Source of the DNA: Atherix ibis
Taxonomy: Eukaryota > Arthropoda > Insecta > Diptera > Athericidae
Direction of reading: 5' to 3'
Assembly (NCBI GenBank): GCA_958298945.1
Contig: OY282609.1
Location: 66,436,220-66,500,219 of the forward strand
Length of the DNA: 64,000 nucleotides
Within the stretch, counting starts at the first letter, position 1. Every line of letters starts with the position of its first letter. The notes beneath the pieces are model-generated. The model worked only from the letters and a program-made list of their open reading frames with translations, did not search any database and was not told where the DNA came from. Shown here piece after piece: positions 47,561 to 60,140 of this stretch. The position numbers and the translations under genes are program-made.

Positions 47561-50519
47561 TATTTAGAAAAATGTTTGAGTGATTTTTTATAAAAGAATA
47601 TTTTTATAGAAATTTACGAAAATGGTTTTTGTAAACTTTTCTTGAAGTCTTATTAAAATTAATTCAAATTACTTAATTAAAATCACTGATTAAATCACAA
47701 GTTATGATAAATTCTTACCCTTGACTTTAATTGTTCACTAGAATAATGTGTCATTTATAGAACGTGTAGCCCATCAGGTATTTGGTAAAACTTTAACATT
47801 TTAAATTTTATAAAGTTTGTATGCAAATGTAAGTAGTGTATATTATAAACAATCTGATATAATGAGAACAGAACCTAGAAACTCATATAGAAAGAGACAC
47901 ATTATTTAGAACAGTAATTACTATTAAAGTATAAGTATTTCGACCGACCACCGGGCAAACAATTTCTTCAAATGAATGGCATTCCTACGCACTCTAATAA
48001 GAAATATTGAAAGCCATGGAATTTACCAAAACGCTCATACTAAACAAAACAATTTCGAATAGAATTTCAAACGACTTAAGGCCAAATAATTTCAATGGAA
48101 TAGTTTTGAAAAGGAAACCTTAATCAGGCCAATATTAATCCTCCTCAATTATGTACACCCCGTGTAACCTCGAGTGCCGTTTTACGGAACTAGTTAATGT
48201 GTTCAAGCAATAGTGGTTGGTATACTAGACATAATATAACGTGACTAAACCTTTTTTACCTAACTTACTCTGAATAAAGTTACGTTAACTCAGATCCATT
48301 GAGCTTTCAGATTCGGCATCTACCAAACTACCTTCGATATGGAAAATTTCAAACTTATACTACACAAAGTTTCCCCACAACGGATAACGAGGGGTGACTA
48401 GAAATAAGACTACGAGCCAAACATCGAGCCTTAAGCAGAAATGAACAATACCGAAAAGTTGAATCGAACCGAATAGTGCCAGATCTCAGAACAGAATAGA
48501 AAAGCGTCGAAAGCATAACAAAGTTTGACTACATAAGACCCCGGATTAGTGACACTCCATTCATATCACTTTGGAGAAGAACAATTCATAGATGTATCCG
48601 CATACTGGATTCTCGGGTCTAATCCCTTACAATTCGGTTTTGAAAAGGCGATTAAAAACTTTTGTCCTCATAATATTTACGTGAACACTAGACTAGGTAG
48701 AAAATTACTTGCAGCACCAATCTTAGCTAATACACTTTATTGTCCTATTCCAACCCCCATTTACCTATTATTTTACTTCTGCTTATTCATTCGTCTATAA
48801 ATGGACATGAAAATAATTATATTGTCGAAGATCATGTTATCATTAAAAGTAATCGGATTTCGATATAAATTTGAAATTGTGACTTTAAGAAATTTATATA
48901 ACTTTTCGTGTATTTTAAGGGTGCACGGATAGGCCTCTAAAATCAGTTAAAAAAATTAATACTTTCCGTAAAGTTGTTGAACATTTATTTTTTTCAAGCA
49001 AAAATATCAAAAATAGATTTTTTTAAGCAATCAAAAAACTTCTCTTCCATAGGTTAAAAATTCATTAGAGCCTTAAAAAATCCTACATGTAAAGAAAATT
49101 ACCCTAGAGACGATAGTGGGACTTACACATATCTACTATTCAAACTTATAATTTTTATTATACTGAAAATTAAAATTCCATAGTAACAATACTCAATTTT
49201 TGTCTTTTAATTTTTTGAATGCTGTTCAATAATTTTTTATGGAAACCGGTTGATTTGCTCAAATTTTTATGAATGTTTTGGCAGATTAAGATCATAAAGC
49301 AAATTTTCCTGAAATCTCTTAATGAAACTAAATTACTCTTTCTAAAATGCTCAATATTTAGCAATTTTTTAAGATTATATTACAACAACAAAAAAACTTA
49401 TACGGAAAAATGAAGAAAATTGTAATTCTCGTAGAATATCCCTTCATTTTAAGGTTGACCATTTATTAAAGCTCAAATATTTCATATTTTTCTATCATCA
49501 TAAAATGGAAAAAAAATTTACGCCGCCACCCTTAATAAATATTAAGAAAGAAAATTAAATATTTTCGTGGTCAATTACTACGACAATTAATTAATTCTTT
49601 TTTCTTTTCTCAGCAGCAATAAAAGTTTAACAGAAAAGAAAATTATAAACAAGGGAAAAATACGCTGAGATTTCATAACTCTTTATTTTTTATTTATCCT
49701 TGCTCAAGGATCTTCCATGGAAATGGGAATATTTTATGAAAACTTTGTCCTTATTTTTTGTGCGGTTAGTTTTTTGTTTTTTTTTGGATTTTTTTTGTTT
49801 ACATTTTTTTCTATGAACAAAATTCACATAATATTTTTTGAGTATTTGGCACTTCCCCTTGTCACTTCCACTATAAAACGGACAAAGAAAAATATCGATT
49901 TTAATCTTTATGATATTTTTTTCTACTTTTTCCGCGTATTATCATTAGAAATTCTTTATCGTATTTTATAAATTTTTGTTAATTTTAGTAAATAGGAATT
50001 TTTTTCTAAGAATATCAGATTACTTATTTTATTACAAAAAAAAAATTTTAACTTTTAATTATGCCGAAAATCTTTTAGTAATTTTAATAAAAGAAGGAAA
50101 ATTTAAAAAAAAATTGGTATTGAAATTATTGTGAAATTGAAATTTTAGAAATTTTTGTGGTTATTAAGATTTTTATTAAAGAGCGGATGGTCCTCAAAGT
50201 AAAATTAAAAGACCTGTTCTATACAAATTTCAATTCTTTTATGTAAGATTAAGAATATTTTATTAATTTTCTTAATTTATATTGTAAATAGCCTGAAATA
50301 AGAATCAAAAGTAATTAGACATTATTTAATCATTAGAGCCTCAATTTTACGTTAAGAAAATACAGAGTTAATGATCTACGATAGCCCGAATCTTGATTTC
50401 TAGATTAGCGATGTTGGCCGCCAAAAAAAAGTTCCAAATATACGTTTGGAGTTTGTCTGAAGTCCGTATTTTATCGACAGATGTAGTGAAAATTAATTAT
50501 TCGGGATAAACTTTATACA
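47561..50519. other. AT-rich non-coding interval
   Basis: No gene or transposon end recognised in about 3 kb. The segment 47940-48780 is less AT-rich; an 83-codon frame at 48549-48800 lies there but lacks a known motif and further support. Phenylalanine-rich frames at 49717-49971 reflect T-runs. Confidence 0.42.
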
Positions 50520-50521
50520 TA

Positions 50522-51383
50522 CGAGGTATGTTCAAAAAGTATCGCTCATAAGATTTTTTTATGGCATTATGTTGGTGGTCATGTCTCTCAGTTATACCAA
50601 CAAGTTCGGCTATTGAATGTTCAGTTAAGTTTTGACAGCTGCTTTGCTTGCACGTGTTTTGGCTCGTCTTCGATTTTTGCCCATTCCAAAAAATGGATCA
50701 AAGAATCTGCTTCGGGAACAAGAAAAAGTCACAAGGGGCCAGATCTGGAAAATACAATTGCTGCGGCTTTATTAGTGTATTGTTTTTGGCCAAAAATTTA
50801 CGCATAAACAACGATGCGTGAGCAGGAGCGTTATCATGGTGCAAAAGCCAATTTTTGTTTCTGACGGATTGCTTAGCGCAACTTGCAAATCACCTGCAGG
50901 TAATATTCCTTATTGACCGTTCTACTCTGTGGCAAGAACTCATAATACAAGACGCCCCTGAAATCGAAGAAAACTTTAAACAAAATCTTCACATTCGACC
51001 GAATTTTGCGCGCTTTTTTCGGTCTTGGCTCGTGCGGCAGCTTTCATTGAGCATTGGTTTCCACGTCATAACCATAAACCCATAATTCGTCACCAGTAAT
51101 GATCCTCTGGAGCAAATTTGGTTCGTCGCTAGCAGAGTCCAACAGCTCCTTAGTAATATTAATGCGATGATGTTTCTGGTCGAAAATTGGCAAAAATCGA
51201 AGAAGAGCCAAAACACATGCAAGCACAGCAGCTGTCAAAAATTAACTGAATATTCAAAATGGCCGATCTTATTGGCATAAGTGAGAGACATGAGCACCAA
51301 CATAACGCCATAAAAAAATCGAAAATCGAATATACGTAACCCGCGGAAATTCAAAATGGGCGATACTTTTTGAACAGACTACG
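50522..51383. mobile_element. Family A mariner, head-to-head copy A9
   Basis: An 862-bp element with TA at 50520-50521 and 51384-51385. The left end reads CGAGGTATGTTCAAAAAG and has lost part of the leader (about 35 bp after the inverted repeat). The diagnostic junction reads ATCTGCTTCGGGAACAAG. The right end is the reverse complement of the 5' leader. It retains the 12-bp segment missing in A3, A4 and A6, with one base changed. Minus-strand core pieces include FDQKHHRINITKELLDSASD and RIITGDELWVYGYDVETN (51044-51238). Confidence 0.92.
50745..51190 (-). pseudogene. Inverted transposase core in A9
   Basis: Decayed core on the minus strand. Open part: FDQKHHRINITKELLDSASD, PNLLQRIITGDELWVYGYD with the first aspartate (serine of TGDESW replaced by leucine). 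Later blocks (FLPQSRTV-like, EYYLQ) lie in other frames. The region of the second aspartate is partly deleted near 50840. Confidence 0.8.
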
Positions 51384-51385
51384 TA

Positions 51386-54060
51386 GTGCCCTAGATGCAT
51401 CTTAATTCACGTTTGAGATGCGACAACAAAATGTTTACGACAAAAATGGTTTAGAAAATTTCTTTCAGGAAATCAGACCCTTCAAAAAGAGACGCGAAGT
51501 GGTTGGCATTGTAATGTGAATAAATCCCTAGCCCATGTTTAATGATGCAAAATATTGTCATAAAACTGAACACAAACAAAACTTGTGTCCGGTTAGGTGC
51601 TTGGCTGCCGCACAAAATTTTTGAGGCGAATTAGTATATTATCAATTGGTATTAATACAGTTACAAAAAATATTCGAGATAGTGTGAATCTTGTTTAAAA
51701 TAAGGAGCAAATTTTTACTTCGATAATAATATCTCTAAGTCTTCTGTGCAACGAAGAATCAACAAACAAATTTTACTTAGAAAAGTATTTGCAAGATTAT
51801 AAAAAAATTCAGCAATTTTAAAATAAAATGATATTAAATAAAGAGTCTTTCTGTCAGATAAAAGCAAATATTTTTCTGCATATACAGTTACGATGACTTT
51901 TATCCTATTAAAAGTTTCAACAATGAAGACAAGCTTTGTGACAAGTGCTTACGGAAATGCATTAAAGTATGAGGACATCATTCCTTTTTATCATTACAAA
52001 TAGGGAATGGTATCGTTTTGGATTTGACAAACACTGCTTTCACAATTTTCCACGTTAGAAACTTTTCAAAATTCCGAAGTGTAAACAGTGCAGGAAATTA
52101 ACACGTTACAACTGTGCTTGAATGGAATTTATGCGCCCATTTCACTATTTATATTTGAATATCACGCAAAGGTACCAACAGCTTGTTATACTCGATGGCA
52201 GGACTTAAATTTGCCTAAGAACAGTACTTTGAGTATAGAACCTATTTCTGTTCTGGTTAATCCCTTATATTACTACCCTCCACCTTTAATATAAATGGTC
52301 GATCACAACTCTAATAATTTTCACTTCTTCAGTTGTTGGATGGCATTCTTCAGTAGGCCTTAGATTCTTGACGAAGTTTCTTACTTATCAGATGAACCTA
52401 TCTTTTATGTGTTCATGTTTCTGTTTCAACCATACTTCCTATTTGTAACTTATACTCATTCAAGCTGGGCTCATATTTCATTCATTTTTACAGAAATAAT
52501 ATGTAAATTTTTAAACGTTAAACTATTCGTTGAGTAAACAGGCATATTTGAATATAACTTTTCTTAGGAAAAATATGAATCACTTTAGGAGGTTATCATA
52601 TATTTACTAAAACTAGATTAAGAAGATAAGAAATGAACAATTTTGAATTAAATTTAAATGTGAATGAACGAGAATATTTTTTTTTGGTATTTTCTGTTTG
52701 TTGGTTGAACTCCATTAAAGAATAAAGTGAAGTAATTGGTTTTTTTTAAAACATGAAAATATATGTTATATGGTCCCGAGGTAAATAGATATATTTAAAA
52801 ATATTATTCGGTTAAATATTACTATTTTTTAACTTACACTTTCCTAAATGCAACACCAGCTATAAGCAACAAAACATTCAATTTAAGCAGAAATTACAAA
52901 ACATTGGCTGATAATTTTTTCAATATTTAAAATTAAACAAATTTCACTGACCATTTGAAAATTGAATGCATCCGTCTTAAAATAATACGCGTTCATTTAA
53001 ATCAAGCACAAACACATATAAAAACTAATGCAAATTTCGAAACAAAACTACTTTTTGGTTAAAACTACAAAAACTAATACTCTATTTACTATTAAAATTT
53101 TACCACTATCACTGTGAAAATGAAAATATAAATAAATGTATTAATCGATTATTACAAAACTATTTTTGAAATTATTTTATTTTCAAAAAAGAACAATCAA
53201 TTTCGGTAACTTACATATTAATTATATATTTTTAAAGGCAAAAATTTGAAATCTTTGAAAGTCTTTTTTAGTTGATGTAAATCTCTTCTGTCAAGTACGC
53301 CAAAAGTACGCCAAAACCTGTCAAAATATAAAGGAAGCCAAATCGGAAAATTTGGCATTGTTTCACAGTCACTTTTTGGACGTGAGTCCATAAACTATGA
53401 ACCAATCCGAAATGTTATTCAAAACTGAGACAATTTCTTTCGAAAATTTGTAATTTACCAGCGTTGATCAAAATGAATTTCGGTCGAGATATAATCATCA
53501 TAATTAAAATCAACTTTAATTAAAACCACTTCAAAATATATATAAAAATGGCGAAGAGCACAACCACACTCCCAATCGAAGATTTTTTTACCATTATATG
53601 AAAGAGAACCCAACTTATAAGTTCTTACCAAAAATCCTCAATTTGATGCTCAACTATTGATCGTTTGTCTCTCCGCAGATAGAAATGCGAAATACCAAAC
53701 TTTAAACAAAAATATCTCTAAACCACAAAAAAATCTTGCCGACTCGATGAATTTTATTTGGCTAATAACTTACGTGTGGATAAGCGATAAATCCCAATTC
53801 TTTACCTCAATTTTACTTACTGTATCTGGAAATGAAAAAGCGCAACTTTTCTTAGAATACCGTCCAAAAAAGTTGATGTAAAGCCTTGTAACAAACATTG
53901 TCCAAACTCTTAAAAATATCTAAGAACTTCTCAGAATTTGAGATGAAATTTCCATGCTAACCGCTCCTCCATTTCAGCATCTCCGGAACTGCACTTAGTT
54001 TTTCCATGTTGACCTGCTTCGAACCTTGGCAAAATTCTTCCCAAATATCTAAAAGTAAAC
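51386..54060. other. AT-rich non-coding interval
   Basis: No recognised gene or transposon. Short frames at 52088-52294 and 53657-53881 have no identifiable domain. A 10-bp direct duplication, AGTACGCCAAA, occurs at about 53295-53318. Confidence 0.42.
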
Positions 54061-54063
54061 GAA

Positions 54064-54201
54064 AATTTAAAAAAATAACAATATTTTTTTAGTTACTAAA
54101 TTTTTTATATTTCAAATTTATTATTTAAGGGAGAGTAACATAATAAATTTGAAATATAAAAAATTTAGTAACTAAAAAAATATTGTAATTTTTTTTTAAA
54201 T
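54064..54201. repeat. Long near-perfect inverted repeat (46-bp perfect stem, 17-nt loop)
   Basis: Bases 54078-54123 and 54141-54186 are exact reverse complements, separated by TTTAAGGGAGAGTAACA. A/T-only flanks extend the pairing imperfectly to about 54064 and 54201. A perfect 46-bp stem in otherwise diverged DNA implies a recent origin or maintenance by replication slippage or template switching. The arms are AT-rich (only a few G or C) and match no transposon end in this window. The minisatellite begins about 30 bp downstream. Confidence 0.93.
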
Positions 54202-54229
54202 AAAAAAAAATAATTGAAATTTATTTTTA

Positions 54230-55810
54230 GAAAAAATGTTTAATAAAACAATTTTCAGGAAAAATGTTCAGTAAAAGAACTTCCAGTAAACAATTTTACA
54301 AATAAAAATTTTGAGTAAAACCACTTTCAGGAATATTTTTTAGAAAAACAATTTTTAGAAATAATGTTCAGAAAAACAATTTTTAGTAAAAAAATTTAGT
54401 AAAACAATTTAAAAATTTTCAGTGAAACAATTTACAGTAACACAATTTTCAGTAAAACAATTTTCAGGAAAATTTTTTAAAAAATCAATTTTCAGTAAAA
54501 ATTATGAGTAAAACCATTTTCAGGAAAAAATTTTAGAAAAACAATTTTCAGTAAAAATTTTCAGCAAAACAATTTTCAGTAAAAATTTTCAGTAAAACAA
54601 TTTTCAGGAAAAAAATTTTCAGTAAAACAATTTTCAGTAAAAATGTTTAGTAAAACAACATCCAGTAAAAATTTTCAGTGAAACAATTTACAGTAAAACA
54701 ATTTCAGTAAAACAATTTTGCCAGTAAAAATTTTCAGTAAAACAATTTTCAGTAAAAATTTTCAATAAAACAATTTTTAGTAAACATTTTTAGAAAATCA
54801 ATTTTCAGTAAAAATTTTGAGTAAAACAATTTTCAGGAAAATTGTTTAGAAAAACAATTTTCATAAAAAATGTTCAGTAAAACAATTTTTAGTAAAAAAT
54901 TTCAGAAAAAAATTTGCAATAAAAATTTTCAGTAAAACAATTTTCAGGAAAAATGTTCAGTAAAATAATTTTCAGTAAAAATTTTCAATAAAGCAAGTTT
55001 TAGTAAAAATTTTTAGAAAATCAATTTTCAGTAAAAATTTTGAGTAAAATCATTTTCAAGAAAATTGTTTAGAAAAACAATTTTCATAAAAAATGTTCAG
55101 TAAAACAATTTTTAGTAAAAAATTTCAGAAAAAAAATTTTCAATTAAAAATTTTCAGTAAAACTATTTTCAGGAAAAATGTTCAGTAAAATAATTTGCAG
55201 GAAAAATGTTCAGTAAAATAATTTTCAGTTAAAATTTTCAGTAAAACAATTTCTAGTAAAAATTTTCAGTAAAACAATTTTGCCAGTAAAAATTTTCAGT
55301 AAAACTATTTTCAGTAAAAATTTTCAATAAAACGATTTTTAGTAAAAAATTTTAGAAAATCAATTTTCAGTAAAAATTTTTAATAAAACAATTTTTAGTA
55401 AAAAATTTTTAGAAAATCAATTTTCAGTAAAAATTTTGAGTAAACCATTTTCAGGAAAATTTTTAGAAAAATAATGTTCAGGAAAAATGTTCAGTAAAAC
55501 TATTTTTAGTAAAAAATTTCAGAAAAACAATTTGCAGTAAAAATTTTCAGTAAAACAATTTTCAGGAAAAATGTTCAGTAAAATAATTTGCAGGAAAAAT
55601 TTTCAGGAAAAATGTGCAGGAAAAGAATTTTTTGGTACAAAATGTTAGAAAAACAATTTTCAGAAAAAATTTTGAGTAAAACCATTTTCAGGAAAATTTT
55701 TAGAAAAACAATGTTCAGGAAAAATGTTCAGTAAAACAATTTTTAGTAAAAATGTTCAGTAAAAGAATTTTCAGTAAAAATGTGAGATAAAAATGATCAG
55801 TAAAATTGTT
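54230..55810. repeat. AT-rich minisatellite with higher-order repeats
   Basis: A 1.6-kb array of a short unit, roughly CAGTAAAAATTTT or CAGTAAAACAATTTT (about 13-15 bp, often paired into about 28 bp), with variants CAGGAAAAATGTT, TTAGAAAATCAATTTT and GAGTAAAACC. Larger segments are themselves repeated: the landmark TTTTGCCAGTAAAA occurs at about 54717 and 55279 (562 bp apart), and the TTCAATAAA landmark at 54761, 54984 and 55323 (223 and 339 bp apart). No long frame, no unique spacers, so it is neither coding nor CRISPR. Confidence 0.95.
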
Positions 55811-55814
55811 CAGA

Positions 55815-58800
55815 CGTTAGGATAATAAGTAAACTACATTCTCTGAGAATAAAAAATAATTAGTTTTAAGGGAAGTGCCTAATGTTTTGCAATTTTCTCT
55901 CTTGTTTTATAATAACTACTTTCCTATAGACCATTACAAAAAATTGCTAACGCAGATATCAAATTTCAGAAAAAAACAAGAAAAATAAACTAAAAAATAT
56001 TACAAGATGACTTAATTTATTGGTAGTTTTTTTGTAAAATAGACGCTTTGAAAAAGTTGTATTTTGCTAAAAGTTAATTGAAATTGAAATAAAAATTTTC
56101 ATTGCTCATTTGGAAGCTATTTCTTACACATATAAGTAAAATAATAAAACAAGATGACTTAATTGAGATAATTTTACTAAGATAGGTTGAGAAAATATTA
56201 TAAATTTTAGTATGTCCGCTCTAAAAATATTAATATTTTTCCAACCCATTCTTAAAGTAATTTCAATAGCTACTGACGAATAATTTTCTGAAGTTTTTGA
56301 ATGCTTCTCGATTATAAATTTTCATTTAATTTTACTTTACTTTGACGAACTATGAAGATCTATTGTAGAATTTGTGGTAACAAGAGCTGGAATAGATGTG
56401 ATGTAGTGTGGTACCTAGAAAATGAGAGAGTACCATTACAGCCCAATTCAAAGTGAAGACGTTTCCAAAACAGAGCCGAATAGTAGAAGAAAATGGCAAG
56501 GCTATAAACAATAAGTAACGACTTCAAAGTAGCAGCTTCAAAGGGTAACCACCAAACTACAATACATTCTGCATCTGTTGCGGACGCATAAATCTTCTCT
56601 GGCATATTATAAATTGAACGATATTTCATGTTTTTCCTAGAAATTATACCTAATCTATAGCGAAAGGGCTTCATTTGTAAATATATAATATATGCACGTC
56701 TATGTTCGCATTTAAAGTTGTTATCGTCTTATCCCTGGAGCTCATGGCCTACATGACTCTTCCACAGCCTTATAAAAGATGTTCTCGGCAAAATAACATT
56801 AATACTAAGGCATTATTTTAAATGACATAAACACGACAATAAAGCAAAACCAAATTTTAAAATATATAAAAAAAAATTCCCTTTTATTTCAAGTCAAGTG
56901 AGAATTTTACTCTGGATCTTTTGTAAGTTTAATGTGAATAAAGGGAAGGATGGTTTATATATATTTTCTTTATGTAACAGTTAACAACTAAAAAAAATTC
57001 AACTGTTGCATTTATCATGAAAGAAAATCCATTAAATATATCATCATATCTTTCTGGAAAATTGAATTTTCCTCTAAATTTTTGTTAATTGAAATTAAAA
57101 TAGTAACATTAAATTACTAAAAATTTTATGCATCAAACCGGCTACGGAAAATTTAGGATAATAAAATATTTTGAATTCCAAAAAAAAAATGAAAATTATT
57201 AGTACCTTTAATACTAAAAATATTTAATATTCAAAATATCTCTCATACTCCTTACAAACTACAATAAATTCCATTCCATAAGAAATTCCTCTTACAATAT
57301 TATAAATAAAATTGAAACCATTAAATGTAATATTTCAAGTATAATTGATTATAAAATATAATACCCAGAAAAGTTAGATTATTCATTTCAAAATTGAAAA
57401 CTAAGATTAAATATAAAAAGATGACACAAATTTTTGCTCAAATTGTACGGACAAATATGTGAATATTGATGTTTTATGGGGTGGTGGTGAGCATTATAAG
57501 TTTCGGAGTGGTGGATTTTTATAAGGAAGTGCTTTAGTTGACTAAAAATATTAACAACAAAATCAATATTATGTTATAGTCAGGACGATGATGACGATGC
57601 CGGCAATAATAACTTGAAACTACGAAGGACAACAACATTCAATGGTGATGACGACACAACAACGAATGCTCATACTTCAGGGAAAAACAATTTCAAGGCA
57701 CTCTAAGTGCTCTCATAAAACAAAGGTGTGCACTTAATAATAACAATAATTTCTCTCAAAAGCAATTCATTACTTTTAATGGGAAAGTAATGCTATGGAA
57801 ATTTGGAATTTATACAAAAAGAGAGAGAATATCGAAGTTATACTTAGATGGCACTGTCAATGTAACAACCGTGATCGAGAATAATTCTTACAGTTACTAT
57901 CATAGTCCTTGGTACCCACCTTGAAGCAATAGCATTTGATGATTCGGGTGGTAAGTTTTTCTTGTTTTGATTTAGAGCACCTGCACCCATACAAAAGGAT
58001 CAGATACCCCTTCCCAAGCAGAAACTTCTGGTACTATAAAACTGATTACTGTTGAGTACTTTATATTTTAATTCAACGGTTACGACGATTTACAGTCCGA
58101 ATCCTAAATTAAATTTCCCCCAAAGTACGGTTAGGTTATGGTCGTTGAGGGGTTGAGGGATTGAGTAAATAAATTTCTATACAATTAAAGTGAGATTATG
58201 CGATTTCTTACGTCGTCTGTCGTCACCATTCTATATATATTCGAAAATACGCCGTTCCGGTTAAGATTGTTCATCTTTTCTGAAATTATATTCACGACTA
58301 GTCGGTCGCCAAATGTTTTAATGGGAAAAAGTTTGAATGAATACCCAGAATACGTCTTACTACCTTTTCAGTACCTTTTTCTTGTATTATAAAAGCATCC
58401 CAAGAATCACAAAAGTTATACAATTCCGAGTAGTCCTGATTGCTTGGGAAAAGCACAAAATTATTTCCTTTTACTCGGACCAAGTGATTGTAATTTTTCA
58501 TGTACACAAAATTCCTGTACCTTGAGTAAAAATAAATTCCACTTTTAATTAAGTGGTTGATACGAATATTTCTTTTTGTGGCGAATATTACAATATCTCC
58601 CGTTTTATCTACACCATCCCTTATATCGTATCTGAACGTATATTGCTTGCCATTTTCTTACAGTCAAAATTGTACATTTTCATTGTGTTCTGTTAAATTT
58701 AACTGTCATTTGCATTCTAATAAATCTTACGATTTATGCATGTCCATTACTTTGACTTTAATTGAATCGTTTGGATATCACAAAATCAGATGTTCGTTTA

Positions 58801-59562
58801 TGTCAGGATTTAAAGTCAAAGTAGCATTTTTCGTTTAAAGTTGGGTAAGTTTATTATCCATTTATTTCTGTAAAGTAAGTAGTATAAATTACGATTAAAT
58901 ATTTTAGGTACACTATATTTATAAGTTGAATAGCTGGAATAATATCAATAATTGAGGAAGAAAATTAAGATTTTAAGATTGATTATAAGTTGTTAATGAC
59001 AAAGAGAAACAAAAAAGATTTCTGACGAAATTGTTAATATTTTATTCAATTTATTTTCGCTACTATTATTATCTTCAGTTTAAATATATACTGTAATTAA
59101 AATGTTATTTTTTATCCATCTTCATTATACTCGTATTTATTGTAAGTTTTTTAATCAATAAAATGGTTGGCGTATGAAAATTAGAAGTTCATTCTTAATA
59201 ACTTAAATACTTGGAAATAAAGCTTCAATTCTTTCACTGACGATATATTTATATGTTTTTTGTTTTTATTATTTTATGTATAGTAATTTTTACTAATTTC
59301 ATTTTTCAAATACTATAGTTTAAGAATAAATAATAATTTTTAATAAAAAAATGTTTGTAATTAAATACTGCCTAGAAGAATTTGTTATGAAAAATGTCTT
59401 CTCATTGTTTCACAAAAATAGTTTCGCTATAATTTTTAATGAGAATATATTCTTTATAAAAACTACTAACTCACTTTAATGACTATAGATAAACTCACTT
59501 TAATGTATTATATTTAATATCTTCTGAAGCAGTACATTGTCAATTCTTGAAAAAAAGTACTA
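55815..59562. other. AT-rich non-coding interval
   Basis: No recognised gene. The segment 57580-57670 holds a GAT/GAC-rich run that would encode repeated aspartates but is not in a supported frame. Frames at 56360-56674 and 58557-58838 have no known motif. A 14-bp direct duplication (AACTCACTTTAATG) lies at about 59467-59505. Confidence 0.42.
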
Positions 59563-59564
59563 TA

Positions 59565-60138
59565 CGAGGTCTGTTCAAAAAGTATTGCGAATTTTGAATT
59601 TCCGCGGGTTACGTATATTCGATTTTAAACTTTTTGTGGCGTTATCTTGGTACTCATGTCTCTCACGAATGCTAACAAATTCAGCCATTTTGAATGTTCA
59701 GTTAATTTTTAACAGCTGTTTTGCTTGCACGTGTTTTGGCTCGTCTTCGATTTTTGCCCATTTTCGACAAAAACAGCATCGCATTAACATTGCTAAGCAG
59801 CTGTTGGACTCTGTCCGCGATGACCCGAATTTGCTACAGAGGGTCATAGCTGGTGACAAATCATGGGTTTATAGTTATGACGTGGAAACCAAAGCTCATT
59901 CAGCTTAATGGAAACTGCCGCACAAGCCCATACCCAAAAAGGGCAAAAATCGAAGACGAGCCAAAACACGTGCAAGCAAAGCAGCTGTCAAAAATCAACT
60001 GAATATACAAAATGGCCGAAATTGTCAGCATAAGTGAAAGACATGAGTACCAATATAACGCCACCAAAAAATATCGAAAATCGAATATACGTAACTCGCG
60101 GAAATTCAAAATTCGCGATAGTTTTTGAACAGACCTCG
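59565..60138. mobile_element. Family A mariner, second fold-back form, copy A10
   Basis: A 574-bp element with TA at 59563-59564 and 60139-60140. The left end is the 5' end and leader, joined at TTTTTGCCCATTTTCGAC to the FDQKQHRIN codons (the deletion also seen in A2). The core then runs in normal orientation to about 59937 (PHKP region) and is joined to GGGCAAAAATCGAAGACGAG, the reverse complement of the leader. So this copy also carries the 5' end at both termini (about 195 bp each) but by a different rearrangement from A3-A9. Ends and target duplication are intact. Confidence 0.93.
59762..59935 (+). pseudogene. Transposase fragment in A10
   Basis: About 58 codons of the central transposase: RQKQHRINIAKQLLDSVRDD, PNLLQRVIAGDKSWVYSYDV and ETKAHSA, ending at a TAA. 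The first catalytic aspartate is present, although TGDESW has become AGDKSW. The rest of the enzyme is absent. Confidence 0.85.
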
Positions 60139-60140
60139 TA

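Noticed and set aside
48549..48800. 83-codon frame with balanced composition
   Set aside because: No family resemblance that I recognise and no flanking exon-like structure.
54230..55810. Regular repeats that could suggest a CRISPR array
   Set aside because: Units are contiguous, degenerate and of variable length, with no unique spacers, in a eukaryotic-type genome. It is a minisatellite.
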